Source: Lepidodermella squamata (lineage: Eukaryota > Gastrotricha). Taken from it: a stretch of 64,000 nucleotides of DNA. Positions within the stretch are counted from its first letter, which is position 1. Every line of letters begins with the position of its first letter. The stretch is taken from assembly GCA_047495785.1 (NCBI GenBank), contig JBLDXI010000054.1, positions 3,410,001 through 3,474,000 of the forward strand, written 5' to 3'. The translations under genes were made by a program, and so were the position numbers. Positions 32,807 through 45,900 of this stretch are shown piece by piece. The notes under the pieces were generated by a model, which worked only from the letters and a program-made list of their open reading frames with translations, ran no database searches and had not been told where the DNA came from.

Positions 32807-35800
32807 TGCTGATTCAAATCGGCGTATTGGTTTTAATTTTTGGCAAACAGTTCGATACCAGCATCATGACTCACAGACATTATGCGTCAAGGATGGCCTA
32901 ATAACAAGGAATATATATAGGTATAAACAAATTATATCGTCTAATAGGATTAAACCGTGCGAAATTGACCAGAAAAAAATGAAGAAACAAGAGCGAGCAA
33001 ATAGGAAAAAATGGCGTGTTTGCTCTCGAATCTCCGAAGAGAATTGGCATTCTAATGATTTGCTTCTGTGTGTCTCCTAATATCATGCATTTCGCGGAAA
33101 TCAGATGACATCATTATGCGCAAGGAAAAAAACGCTACTCAGCGCGCGGTCAAGATTGCTAGACTTCTGCGGATTTATGCGCGCATTTCATCGTGATACT
33201 ACAACCAGCTTTTCCGGATGGCCATGTATCACGGGTAGATGTAAAATAAATATCTCGTTAAAAATAAGCTATTGATCATAGATCGCTATGGCATCAAATT
33301 ATTGACATATCAGCGCCTGGAAAAAACTGGCTATCATTATAACGCGGGTGAAAAAACGTCAGCCCATTAGCCGGCTGTTCAAAATTCAGGAGGCTAAAAG
33401 AATAAAATTACCTCCTACTCTCATTATAAAATTATCGTTGCCATGAGAATTGACTTTTTTGCGTCGGAAAAATTATAATGCGCTATCGGAAAAAATGGCG
33501 ATGCACCTGATATATGGCCACGATAATTATTTGCACTAAAAATAGCTCCGGATCACACGGACCAATAACACTGACACCAATTTTTCGCGTAAACATCATC
33601 GTGTAAACAAGCAAGGCTAATAGACCTGAACATGAAATTTGGGCGACAGTACTCGCTAAATTGCTTGATAAAGAGGGCCAGCAAATTAGAGTGCACAAAT
33701 CGTTAAATTTATTAAGACAGGAAATCAACACATGAGCCAGGGTGTTAATAATAAATAAGGCCGTCATCGAACATCGTAACTTTTCATAATTGATTTCGCG
33801 CGTCGATTCTTTTACGCGCCGAATATCTGGTGACAGTATCAAAGTAACGCGAATGTTATGACTCGGTAATATTTCGCTATTTTATTTATTGACTACAGGT
33901 ATTGTCAAGTAGCTCTTGTATTCGACCGCATAAACGCCGCGCGCTCGCCGCAGCTTAGAAGCGCAATAAATACTTGGATACCATGAAAAACAACACATGC
34001 GCCCGAAAAACGTTATACATAGTTCACAATTCTGGGCATACACTTTAATTAGTCCGATGTATACACAACGCGGTACTGATTCTGTATGTGCGAGTGTTGA
34101 CAAGCATCGGAAAAAGGCGCGGCGCTTTCTGGGTTGTACAAAACATGGGGAAAAAGGTACAAGCGTGGGCCGGGCTTCAACACTTCCTGCCCTCTACACC
34201 CTTGTTCGTTATTTGCACCTCGTTGATAGCCAGCGCTACCTTTATGTATGTCAGAACCGGGTGTGGCGCGTTATATTCGACAGAAAAAAGAGCGAGCAAT
34301 CGTCAAAAAGCTATATGTGGTGGCAATCTCGTGCTATACAAGGCTATAAGTTTACATTGACAACAGTTGCATGTGTAGTTTGAAGCACGCAGCCATATAT
34401 ACATTTATATGGGTGTGATTTGAAACGCCCGAATGCGCACCATGCGGGAACAAACAATGATTATCGACAAAAATAAAAATGGTTTGCATGAAATAGTTCG
34501 TCAAATCGGAAGTAATAGCAACTCAATTAATCTTAGAAAATTTTGTGTCGCCGAATTCCATAGCTAACACTGCCACATGAGCTAATTCTAGAACCAACAA
34601 GCGACTGCTAAATTTCGCACTAGCGGATGAGCCGAAAATTTTATTTCTCCGTAAAATGTTAAGGACATAGCGACATTAAACATCGCAATACAAATTCACC
34701 TTTTGGAACCCGAAATAATTCAATGATAATGGAATTGATACTAAATTAAAATATATTCTCTGGGTAGCGCGGTTGGTTGTATCATATTTCCTGAGCTGAA
34801 AATAGCATAGGAATATAACTTGGCCTAATGGACGGTCCAGACGCACGTCATCATTATATTGCTGCTGTTTGTTCCAAAAAAGAACAATAAAATGACCAGC
34901 ATTTTTGTAGAATTGCACCCCCTAGGATAACGAGAGCAGCCATATCATTTCATTGGCAAATAGTAGCCTGAATGAATAAGGGTTGAATTTCAGGAAAGTA
35001 TCAGCTTCTCGCGAGATATGCGACCGCCAATTTTATGGTCTCTGGCGAATTCTGTTCTCGAAAGAAATTCTACAATAATAATACAATCCGCTTTAAGGTG
35101 GCTATTAAAACAATGAAACGACAAAAACGTTGCAAATCAATAATTCAGCATTTGCACATTGTGGCTATATTCGGCTGTGTGAAATTATTAAATTGAAAAG
35201 TTGGTCAACGGTGTTTCAATAGCTTGTTTCAGCATGTATCGATTAAAATATTTTATGAACCCGGAAAGCTAGTCTCATACCTATGCAATTCAAAAAAAGT
35301 ATTCAGCATCAGTGAATGGCCTCAAATCGATTCATGCCTTGATTTGAATAAATTAATATACTTTGACCGCAATGTTTCCCACATAGAAAAAATGTCCCAT
35401 CATCTTTTGCTAATCTCTAACTTAATAATGGTAATACGAACTATTATTTTGCTAAAATTCTAAAGGATATATCTAGGCATTAATTTCGTCTGCGTTATTA
35501 TTGCGAAAACTGGAATGAAATGTCTTCAGCTGTTTTAATAATTTATGCAAGTGATGATGTCATTAAGAATCATGCACAAGCGTAAAAATCAAGTTTGCAA
35601 CTGCGCGATTGCTTGCACGACAACAAGCGCCAATGTGTCATGAGCAATTTACGTTTATTCAAAAACAGCGAAAGCGCAATCGCAACGCTACACATATATC
35701 GTGACTGCCGTAGTAGAATTTTCCAGGCTGATGTGTGGGATTGAATCCTCATTATAATATTTGCTGCTGTTCGTTGAACCGAGGTCGCAAAATGTCTGTG

Positions 35801-36033
35801 TGCAGTAATTAACAGGGGCATTTTTAATTAGACAAAACAATAGATGCTGCAGGTAAAAAAGGCTTTTATTCGGAATAAAACTGGGTGAAAAATCGATTGG
35901 AATACTGGTATTAAAAATAATGAAAGAACCGCAACCAGAAGTGAGCACCGACTAGTGGATGAAAAAAATAGGACAATTTTGGTAAAAATAATCGAGGTGG
36001 ATAATGTCCGTTATAATCATTTCACGGCAAGTT
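32807..36033. other. Intergenic 3.2 kb, mostly unexplained
   Basis: Between urocanase and the CUB-like gene. The only notable frame is on the minus strand at 33483-33870, where two hydrophobic segments separated by a polar stretch resemble a membrane-protein fragment. A minus-strand AATAAA (plus TTTATT at 35865-35870) belongs to urocanase. No repeats recognised. Confidence 0.45.
33483..33870 (-). pseudogene. Orphan frame with two putative membrane helices
   Basis: About 129 codons are open with no start in good context. The segment has a basic stretch (RRVKESTREINYEKLR) and then hydrophobic helices MTALFIINTLAHVLISC and VAQISCSGLLALLVYTMMF, an arrangement like loop 3, TM6 and TM7 of a rhodopsin-type receptor. 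Key TM6/TM7 motifs (CWxP, NPxxY) are missing. It could be one exon of an unrecognised receptor, a dead fragment, or chance. Confidence 0.25.
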
Positions 36034-38567
36034 TCAATCAGCCCAATAACAGGGCGTCAACTCCATATCCGGAAAATTGCTCATAGCAGCCTTTGTAGCT
36101 TGCTGTGCCAGAGAATGACCGGCCCAGGCACGACGAGCCACTCCATTGATGACATCCCATTGCAGCATAGACGTAGCTTTATCATGCGCCTCGCGACTTC
36201 CATCAAGCACCAAACCGAATCCTCCATTCATAACCTCGCCCCAGCCAACGCCGCCGCCGTTGTGAATTGAAACCCAGGTGGCGCCTCGGAACGAATCACC
36301 GATAACATTTTGAATAGCCATATCAGCGCAAAACTTGGAACCATCTTGAATATGCGAAGTTTCGCGGTATGGCGAATCCGTCCCTGAAACGTCGTGGTGA
36401 TCACGGCTCAGGACAACAGGGGCGCTAATGCGACCATCGGCAATAGCTGCGTTGAAAATTTGGGCAAGTTTCTGACGGCCAAGCAAGTCGCTGTAAAGAA
36501 TACGAGCTTTGGAACCAACAACCAGCTTGTTATGAGGGGCTTTGACAATCCAATCCAAGTTATCGCGATATTGCTGACGAGTTTCGTCAGACAAACTCCC
36601 GTCATTCGTCATTTTTTCGAATAAATCAGCCGCCAGTTTGTCAGTTAAAGCAAGGTCCTCATCTAAACCTGAGGTACAGACCCAGCGGAAAGGTCCGAAA
36701 CCAAGCGAGAAAACATCTCCCATTATGTCCTCGACATAAGACGGATAGCGGAATTTCGTTTTACTTCCTTCTGCGAAGACATCGGCTCCGGCACGGGATG
36801 CTTGAAGTAGGAACGCATTTCCGTAGTCCCAAAAATGCATTTTCGCATTTTCAGCCAAATAATTCACAGCGGCAACATGTCGCAGCAAACTTTCGTGAAC
36901 TTTCCGTTTGAATAGATCAGGCTCATCGACCATCATTCTACGAGCGTCATCGTAACTAACACCAACCGGATAATAACCACCTTAAAATCGAACAATTCAT
37001 GGTATACTCCAGGTACTTGAGCGGTTTTTTTTACCGTAATACGGGTTGTGTAAAGAGGTTTGATCTGATCCTAATTCCACCAAAACCTCACCAGTTTTCT
37101 TGTGTTCAGCCACGAAACACTCCCTATAGAAATTAATTAGCATTTTCAGAGAAAATATATCGAAATATTGTACCATAAGTCAACAATATTGCCGTGATAG
37201 CCGATGCTAACGGCTTCTCGTTTAGCTTTCGCTTCTCTCATTCGTGACATAACCTTGTTAAGATCACTGTGCCATTCACTCAACCAGCCCTGCGAGTGTC
37301 GTTTGGTGATCGCTTCGAGCGACACTTCTGCAATGACGCCGACACAGCCAGCAATAACAGCAGCTTTCGCCTGGGCGCCAGACATGCCGCCCATACCAGA
37401 GGTAACAAAAGCTACCCCTCCGACATCTTCTCGGTTCAAATATTTACGACCCGCACTTTTCACTGTGATCTGTAGCAATAAAACATGAAAAATATACTCC
37501 AAAATTTCCTGAAGCGGTTATAATGTACCGTTGTTCCGTGAACTATACCCTGAGGGCCGATATAGCAATAGCTCCCAGCAGTCATTTGGCCGTACATAGT
37601 CACACCCATAGCAAAAAACTTGTCATAATCTTCATTTTTGCTATAATTGGGAATCATCATGCCGTTCGTAATAATTGCCCTTGGTGCAGCGGTTGAGCTG
37701 GGAAATAAGCCCATCGGATGACCAGAATACATGACCAGTGTCTGAGAATCAGTCATTTTCGACAAATAGTGCATCACCAATCGAAACTGGGCCCAGTTAC
37801 TGAACACTTGGCCATTCCCACCATAAGTAACCAACTCTTGCGGGAACTGAGCCACGGCCGGGTCCAAGTTGTTGAAAATCATTAGCATAATAGCTTTAGC
37901 TTGCACACTTATGCCCGGAAACCACGAGATTGGGTAAGCTCTGTGAAAGAGTGGGCACGAATAATTTTACGTGTCCAGCTGTTACTGGAGAGGAAAAAAC
38001 ACATACTTGAGAGGTATATCAGGCATGAAACGGTACATGTAAATATGGCCGTGTTGTTCCAACTCTTCTGCAAACTCAGACGCCAAAACATCGTGAAGCT
38101 CGGGTCGGAAATACCGCAACGCGTTTCTCACGCACAACTGATAAATAACACAAGATGCAATTAACCCCTATGACACTAAAGCCACATAAAAATCTGTCTA
38201 GGCTACATTGAAGGAATCAGATTGAAAACTACCGTGTCATAAACATCGCAGCAAAGAACACCGCCGAGCACAAGCAGCGCTGAAATATTGCGTTAACAAC
38301 AAATCTTCACCACAGATGCTCAAGGCTGTGTTCAGCTGGATGCCTCAGAGATACAGAGACTCTCATCATATTAGTCTTCAGAGCAAATGAAAATAAAATA
38401 AAATACATTCAAGTAACCTTTTTCTCTTCATCCGTTAAATTGGGACGACGGCGAGGTGCATGAGGCAAATTTGGAGATGGAACTCTTTTCGCCCCCAGGC
38501 CCAACACAGTTTGGGGCAGTCCCGAGCTTAGTAATTCCAGGGCCGCCTTAATTTCGCTCTCTGTCAT
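36034..38567 (-). CDS. UROC1: Urocanate hydratase (urocanase)
   Basis: Six exons (38418-38567, 38007-38137, 37529-37940, 37174-37469, 37035-37123, 36034-36980; introns 280, 66, 59, 50 and 54 nt) encode 674 aa (human 676). Near-identical family blocks run throughout: LPHAPRRRPNL, NNLDPAVAQFPQELVTYGGN, YSGHPMGLFPSS, GVTMYGQMTAGSYCYIGPQG, TSGMGGMSGAQAKAA, DLGSDQTS-HNP, FGPFRWVCTSG, SRDHHDVSGTDSP, ATWVSIHNGGGVGWGEV and DVINGVARRAWAGHS. The Rossmann segment TSGMGGMSGAQ binds the tightly held NAD+. The enzyme converts urocanate to imidazolone propionate in histidine breakdown, in the cytosol. The gene lies 379 bp downstream of PDCD10 on the same strand. Acceptor-like TTTATAG is 19 nt before the ATG. 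Confidence 0.98.
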
Positions 38568-38946
38568 CGAAAAGCCGGTAATTTACCTATAAATGAACAG
38601 AACGCAAAACATTTCATGGCATGTTTAATAGAATAAATTAATAAATGTGCACATGCATACGTGGAAAACACTGAACAAAAAGTGTTCGTTTGCGACTAAT
38701 ATGCTCGATTGTAAATAGCAAAGAGAGTAGTGATTTTACCACTTCGTCCCGCATAAAATGCTTCAATTTTTCATCGAAGAAAATGAATCAAGTTAGACAA
38801 ATAATAGCAAGTCATTACTTCGCGTTAGTTATGAGCAGTGAAGAATCACACCAACTGCGATACAGCATTTTTGCAGAAATTTAGAGAAATCCCATTATCA
38901 AAAGTTCACAACTAGAGCACCTTATACATAAAAAATTGTGACGAAT
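38568..38946. other. Spacer between PDCD10 and urocanase
   Basis: 379 bp of AT-rich sequence. No gene recognised. Confidence 0.55.
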
Positions 38947-39810
38947 TCAAGAAGCAGTTTTCAAAAATGCTATCAACTGCTGTGTTTGAAGCACAAGAAC
39001 CAAGGCGCTAATATAAACGGGTTCTTTTTTGTTAACTCGAAAGAACAGCTTCAATTGCTGGCTGAAGTTTTTAGATTGTCTGACGAATTCTTTCTTGTGT
39101 TGATCCAGGCACTAAAACCAATAAAAATAGTTGATATTTAACAATAAATAAATAAGTTTTCCTTACAATTCGACTGCGCTCAGAAGGTAATGACGCTCGG
39201 ATATCCGTCATAGATTGCAAAAAGTCCCTTATCGCTCCAGCAATATCCCTGGTGTAGCTTTGATTAACACAAATTCATAAAACAATGAAAAAGTCTTACT
39301 TTATGACTTCTAGAAATTTCTTTCGATCAGATATTTCATCTGGAATCCTGCCCAGCTTTTTTGTGAGCATTAACGAACGTTCGTTGATATCAAAATATAG
39401 AGGTTCATTCTTCCGAACAAGAAATTCTGAATGATAGTATAGAATATAGAATAATATGAAATCAACATTTATGTTGCATCCCTACCGTCTGAGCTCAGAT
39501 GGGCTTCGAGCCGGAGAAACGCTTCACTCAACTCTGATTGCTTGCTTTCAAGACCGGTCATTACCATCAAATTACGAACGAAAGCTAGATGAAAACCAGG
39601 ATGCTCTTGCTCAACCTGTTTCAGGGCGTCCATGACGCTTCGAGTAGAAGAGGAGCTGATCTGAAGCTAGAACAAGCATAAAGTATAATTGGAAAAGAAT
39701 TGATTTTATTTGCGACTTACTTTTTCGAGAACTGGAGCAAATAATGTAGGATAAGCTAGAGCCCGCATAAGCTCTTCGTCATCCACATTCTGAGCGATGG
39801 TCTCAGCCAT
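38947..39810 (-). CDS. PDCD10: Programmed cell death 10 (CCM3)
   Basis: Five exons (39721-39810, 39486-39666, 39300-39426, 39167-39257, 38947-39111; introns 42-59 nt) encode 217 aa (human 212). The N-terminal dimerisation helices (YPTLFAPVLEKL, then VMDALKQVEQEHPGF) match human YAVMYPVFNELE and FIKAEKENPGL. The linker has LGRIPDEISDRKKFLEVI, equivalent to the conserved KIPDEINDRVRFLQTI. The C-terminal FAT-H domain carries HKKEFVRQSKNFSQQLK and ends in a helix with LQTQQLIAFL. PDCD10 binds GCKIII kinases (MST3/4, STK25) and striatin in the STRIPAK complex, controlling Golgi polarity and epithelial or vascular tubes. Identification rests on these aligned motifs; overall identity is moderate. 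Confidence 0.9.
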
Positions 39811-41398
39811 GACCTATCCAAGATGATAAACAAGCGAAAAACTCTAGAAGAGAGAACAACAGGAAAACACAGCTAAACGCTTGACATCATGAAAGTCGTC
39901 ATTGAGATCGTAGCGAAGCGTGATGCGTGACACAACTTTTCCAACTTCCGAGCTAACAGTGTAATATCAAGATGAGCATTATCCGTGAAATGAGAACTTA
40001 ATGGTATGCAGCTAATCAAGTTCCGAAAAATTGAACTAGCAAAACCAGAAAATGGAGACATTAACGGCAAAGCGCTAACAACTAACAACTAAGCCTTGTG
40101 CGTAGTTCTCAGCTACTGCATCACGCGGAAACTGCTTGAGCTGGAAACGCGCAAAACCACGCCCGCAAGGTCAGCGTCGCAACATTTTCGCATTTTAGTT
40201 AGAAAAATCCGCTGATTTAGAAACAGCTCTTGTATCAAAACTATATTCCAGTTTTTTAAATATAATTATATGTCAATTCTAGATGGCTTAGATACGAGAT
40301 GAGAATCGAAGGACGCTTTCTTGCAACCCTTCCGATAGGTCTTCCCTGAGCCTCTTATTCACGCTCAAGCTGGGGGTTTCCTTGTCAGCTACGCATTATA
40401 CTTGCAGCTTATAGCTCCAGAACTTTCGTGGCACCTATTTTTCTTACCATTGAACTTTGTCGGCAATATTACCAGCTCCAGAGCTCCAGCCTAGAGCGTC
40501 TTAAATCTTGAAATCCGATCATTGTCATAGCAATACTACAGTGTTTGCTGGGTAGCCTCCCCAAAATTGAACGTTTGCAAGTTTGAGTAGTGTTGAGAAC
40601 GAGTTTAATGGCCAACCGCCTGACTTTTTTCCCGCGCCGCTCCTTTGCATTTGCTGACTTCGAATTCACAGTGCATATTCTTGTTATGAAAAATGTGGTG
40701 ATCCATGCTGCGCCAATTGGAGGCTTAATGCATAGTTTACGCTCATCTACTCAAGCCTTAGAGAGTGAGATAAGGCATGGATCAACAGCGATAACAACAC
40801 AGAACGTGAACACATTTTGAAACTCATTTTTTTTATTGAAAATCTTTGAAATATTCCCAGACTCATGGTCAAAATGAACAAGATGTAAGTATTCGATACA
40901 TTTACAGCACTTTCCAATGATTTTTCTTGGTTGAAAATTAATCAAAGCAACCGTTTATCGCTGAGAGAAAACTGAATTTTGCTGTTTGGTTATTTAATAT
41001 TATCCCCGAACAGGCTACAGCTCGAAACTGGTACACACGCCTATAGACGCCGTTTTCGGTTCGCGGCGGGCCTTACCAAGTCAAGAGGGAACCCCTCTCG
41101 CCTCCCTTTTCTTTCTTCGCTGATGATCAGAGCTACCCAAATCTTGGTATATTTTGCTCCTTGTTGTTAAGCTCTGGATTTTTTTATATCTGTATCTTCG
41201 AATTTCATTTTCATTCATGCAAAATGATACGCATTGCAGTTGAAATGATACGAGAACAATTATTTCCAAGCAATTTTTAAATGGATGATAACCTAAATGT
41301 CGTTCAACATCTTGATCGGCAAATATAAATATGCCGAGACGTTGACGCCTATTTAAAATTTAAAATTAATATGTTGATGAAATTATAGATGCTATAGA
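39811..41398. other. Divergent intergenic region between PDCD10 and ARL6
   Basis: 1.6 kb shared by two outward-facing genes, so it should contain both promoters. Frames at 39873-40088 (-) and 40590-40820 (+) are open but not recognisable. The AG at 41396-41397, one base before the ARL6 ATG, is acceptor-like (GCTATAG). Confidence 0.5.
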
Positions 41399-42129
41399 AT
41401 GGGCTTCTTGGACAAGTTAGCTGAGTTCTTCGGCATTCGCAAGAAGGAGGCGAATATTGTTGTTGTGGGCTTGGATAACAGTGGCAAAACGACCATCCTA
41501 AACAAGCTGAAACCACCTGAATTTCAAACCCATGACATAGTTCCGACTGTCGGCTTCGGGGTCGAAAAATTCAAGGTAATTAATCGGGTTATTTCCTCTT
41601 CATTTGTCATTATCTTTTTGAATTAGGTGAAAGGGTTGAATTTAACAGCGTTCGACATGTCAGGACAAGGCAGATGTAGGAATCTATGGGAAGCTTATTA
41701 CAGCAGCTGCCACGGCATTATTTTCGTCGTCGATAGCAGTGACAAACTACGCATGATTGTGGCGAAGGACGAACTAGATTTATTGCTCCAGCACACCGAA
41801 ATCAAATCCAAAACCATTCCTCTTTTATTTTACGCAAACAAAATGGACCTCCGAGAGTCTCTAAATGCAGTTCAAGTAAAGTTTTACATCTGAATTTTGC
41901 GTGGACTAATTTCTTGGACTGACATGTAGGTATCTAACGTGATGGGCCTCGATCAAATTCGTAATAAACCCTGGCATATATGCGCAAGGCAATTTGATTT
42001 TATGATTTGTTACTTCATTATTAATTATATTTCTGTCGTTTCAGCAATGCTCAGAGCGGTGAAGGCCTTCAAGAAGGTGTCGACTGGCTAACAGATCAAA
42101 TCCTTCAAATGTTGGCTGCTAAGAAGTGA
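41399..42129 (+). CDS. ARL6: ARL6 (BBS3) small GTPase
   Basis: Four exons (41399-41575, 41627-41875, 41930-41988, 42045-42129; introns 51, 54 and 56 nt) encode 189 aa (human 186). The start [17 protein letters not shown] matches ARL6 and carries Gly2. The P-loop is GLDNSGKT (24-31), the switch II region [13 protein letters not shown] (69 onward), and the guanine specificity motif NKMD (130-133). The C-terminal half has KPWHICA, then S-A[13 protein letters not shown]. ARL6-GTP recruits the BBSome coat for cargo traffic in cilia, implying ciliated cells. The third intron starts with GC rather than GT (AAG|GCAATT), and no alternative GT keeps the conserved CAS junction. Confidence 0.96.
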
Positions 42130-42993
42130 TTGGATTCGTAGCCGGGCTTTGTAATGCAGAAAATCTACTAGTAATAATATAAATACTATACGCATGTCTT
42201 TGTAAATAACTGTGCCTGCTGAGTGGACGGCAGTATCTCAGTTTTCAACTATCCTAAAATCAATGAGCCGATTTTTTTGTTGGCGAAATTAATATTTGTT
42301 ATTGCTTGTCATGAATACGGTTGCGCTGTATATTTGACACCTCACTGATCTCAACGTTGTAATGGATGATCTCTGTGTATGTCAGCTGTCAGTGCACTTT
42401 CTCGCTCGCAGTGTAAAACATGTGCTGCAAAAAAGTAAATTTCCGAAAATGAAAGAGATATACGACTTTTATGTGATCTATCCATCTAGGCAATCGAAAA
42501 CGACTGAGGTTCACAAAATTGTTCACTTTTACTCGCAACTCGATAGATTTGTTACATTTTGGCGCTCATAATGCTGATATAGGAAGTATTTACAAGGGTG
42601 TACACAAAGAATATGTAGCATAACGACGATGAATTGCACTCTCGATTTAAATAATGTATGACGAATAAGCGAAACCACTTGAGTGCAGCGCCCCGTTATT
42701 TGAATAATTTGCAAAAATTTAACCGCGCCGGATGCTGAGAAAAAAAAAGAAAATATAAGCTCTATAAAGATGATAACAGTGATGTGTTACGCAGGATATA
42801 AATTAGTTTGATTTTTTGAAATCAACAACATAAAAATCATATGTCAGAGAACTCACGATAATTCAAAATTACTTAGCAAAATCGTAAGATCACTATAAAA
42901 TGTCAAGTCTCCACAATACGAGAAAATGAAGAACTGAGGTTCAAGCCATTAACAAAATCGCGAAATGTGAGCAGGTTGCAGAAATCGCAGATT
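42130..42993. other. Convergent spacer between ARL6 and GRIP 3' ends
   Basis: 860 bp, AT-rich, between convergent genes. No gene or structured RNA recognised. Confidence 0.55.
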
Positions 42994-45900
42994 TCAATTC
43001 CTGACAGATAGCATCGAAGTGGGTTGAGGGGCGATTATAGCCGAAGGTTTCGGGGCCTTTTTCTTGGTTGCCGGCTTCGCCTTGCCTTCGCCGGATCGGT
43101 CGAAAAGGCGGCGGAGAATTGCATCGCCGACTCGCCGGAACGACCTGGTCGACGCTGATTTTACCATAGGCCGATCGGGAAGGGGCGAGGGAGGCTGAGA
43201 CACAGCTGTCTTCAACGGCGAATCAACTGCTTCAGGTTTCGACAATGGCGCCAGTTTCGGCTCGGGGACAAATTCGCTGTCTTGTTGCTGGGGCTCCGGG
43301 CGTTGAGGTGTAGGGCTATCGTCGATGTACTTGCTCGTGCAATCAGTAGCTTGCCTCGACGGGTCGAACATGTCCTCGGAAACTAGTAGCGATGACGAGG
43401 TTACAGAAGCCAAGGCCGGCGAGTGAGGCAGAACACTGATAATTGCGTTCTGATGCGGCGGTGTGACTTCGGTCTGCGTGGCGGAGGCCGATTGGAAACA
43501 GCCGGAAATAGGCCGCTCGCTGGCGAAAAAGTGTTCAGCGGCGACGTAGATCGGTTTTGAAGTTACAGTAGCCGTTAGAATGTGAGGCGGCTGAACTGGC
43601 GGCTTGCTCGACGGCACCTGTAGCTGTTGTTGCTGTAGCAGCTCAGAGTTGGTGCCGAAAGATTTGCTCGTTCGAACGGCGGTATTAGCTGCCGGGGTGG
43701 ACCGGGTCATCACAGCCGGGAGCTTGGGCGGCTGTGGCATTGTCGATGATTTTGTAGTAGGAGCCAATAACAAACCGCTGGTGTTATTGAGTCCAACATC
43801 GAGTTTCAGCTTAGCAACATCCATTTCCCAAATCGCGGCCTCCAGGGCGGCCAGCAACTGCCGGTTCGTCGACGATTGGGACGGCACCCAGTCGCCACTG
43901 GTCGGGTCCAGTTTCAGGTTGTCATAGCACGATTGGCGGGACATTGACATCGCGTTATTGATGAGATCGGTCAACGCAATGGCGTCGTGTGGTTTCGACG
44001 CGTCGCTGTGGATAGCACTATCGACGCTGCGCACGTGACCGCCGCGCTCCGATGACGTCGAACCACCACCGTTGTTCGAGTTGGGCGACCGACCAGCTCC
44101 GCTCGATGAGTCCGACGTACCGCCAGGGCTACGTCCGGCGCCATCGGGTGGCGTCTGACCCGGCGGGGTGGGTCCGGTTGCATTAGCCGGCTGTCGATTC
44201 GGCTGTTTCGACTGCCCATTCGCGGCGGAACTCGTGAAGCCACCGACCCGGCACAGGCGTAGCACTACGAGTGAGTCGGACGGTAAGCTGTCCAGGGTGT
44301 CTTGAAGTTGTTGCAGCGTACAGCCGGACAGGTCGAGGTCATTCACAGCGACGAGGTAATCGCCGAGGTGAACGGCACCGCTGCGGAAGGCTAAACCTCC
44401 TTCGTCGAGCAACGTCACAACGAATGGGTAGAACGGATTATCCGTACGGGCCAAACCGATGCCAAGCGGTGTATCGCCGATCTCAAAGTGAACGCCATAA
44501 GTAACCACGAAGAACTGATCTATGAAAAATGAAGAAAATTTGTAAATTTTGAGGAATTTTTGATGAAAATGACTTACTGGTCGCAGAAAACCGGCGAATT
44601 TTCAGGACAACAATATCGCCGGCTTGTTGCACGTTAGAGATGAAATCGACAACTGACTCTAGCTGAGAGCTGTTAACCGAAATGATTTCATCACCGACCA
44701 GCAGATTTCCACATCTGATGAATTAGAAAGAGTTTAATCATTTTCGCGGAGTTTGCTTTTCAAATTTACCTGTATGCTACACTTCCTCGTCTTATGTCCG
44801 ATATGAATATACGTGACTGAGGCGCAGCGTTAGGGTGGATGCCGTTTGACATGCCATTTGTTAGAAGAGGCGAACTGCTTGGCAGCGCCACAGCGGCGAG
44901 GCCAAGACTGGGGCCCCTGTTCGGCAACCGAACGTGGAAGACGCCGTTGGAGATGGCGAACGAATCGGCGACATCGAATTCCACGCGCAGCTGGCAAACA
45001 GGGCCAGAGTCGTGCAACAGCTGAGACGCTATTTCCGGCGGTTTATTTACTAAAGCGTGGCCGTTTATTTGCAACACGCGATCGCCCTCTTGCAACAAGC
45101 CGATTCTAATGAAAAATTACAAAATTCATGAATAAAATTAGAAAAAGAGAAAGAGAAGTTAGTAATCCAGGAATGGGATTTTTCCAGAATTTACGAGGAA
45201 CCCCTAGCCCTCTATTTTGACAAGAAACGCTGTACCCAATGAAAACTAATCTGAATCTGGAAAACTGCCGAGTTTTCTCTTAGAACGCGATGCTTTCAAT
45301 GGGCCTTGAAGCGTTCAGGAAGTGAATAGCCGCTGACTTCGATTAAAAGCCTTGAATCTACAACTACGTGTTCATCACAAAGAAAATCTCACAGCTTCTA
45401 AGCCACTTAAGAGAGAACAATTAAACTAACATTTTTCAATGGAAATCATTTAACGAAAGAACAATGAAGGCAACGAAGTTTTGGGAATTAACTTAAAAAT
45501 TCAGAAAATTCAGAAAATAAATTCAGAAATTTTCGCATACCTATCGGCTGCCGAGTTGTACTCGATGGCGCTGATTGTGAGGCAGTTTTTCGATGGCGTT
45601 GCGTTGTAGAGCGTCGAACGACCTATAGTTCCCGTTGCAGGTGTCGCCATGCCGGCGGAAGTGCTTTTTTGAATAGTGAGCCCAAAGTTGGCACCAAGGC
45701 CGCCACAAGCCGGCTGGCAGTCGGCTGCAATTGCCGTCGCTTCGATGTAGACGTCCATGGTTTCCGAGTGGAAAACGTAGCCGCCATTCGCCGAGCACGT
45801 ACTCGAGAAGGACGTGACAGAGCCTGCGCAAGAAATTGAAATTGTTATAAAAAAAAATCTCGACACGCTGAAGAGGCTGGAGATAAGAAGCCGACAATGG

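Noticed and set aside
33997-34383. 128-codon plus-strand frame
   Set aside because: No domain, no good start context and no splice partners; composition is like neighbouring non-coding DNA.
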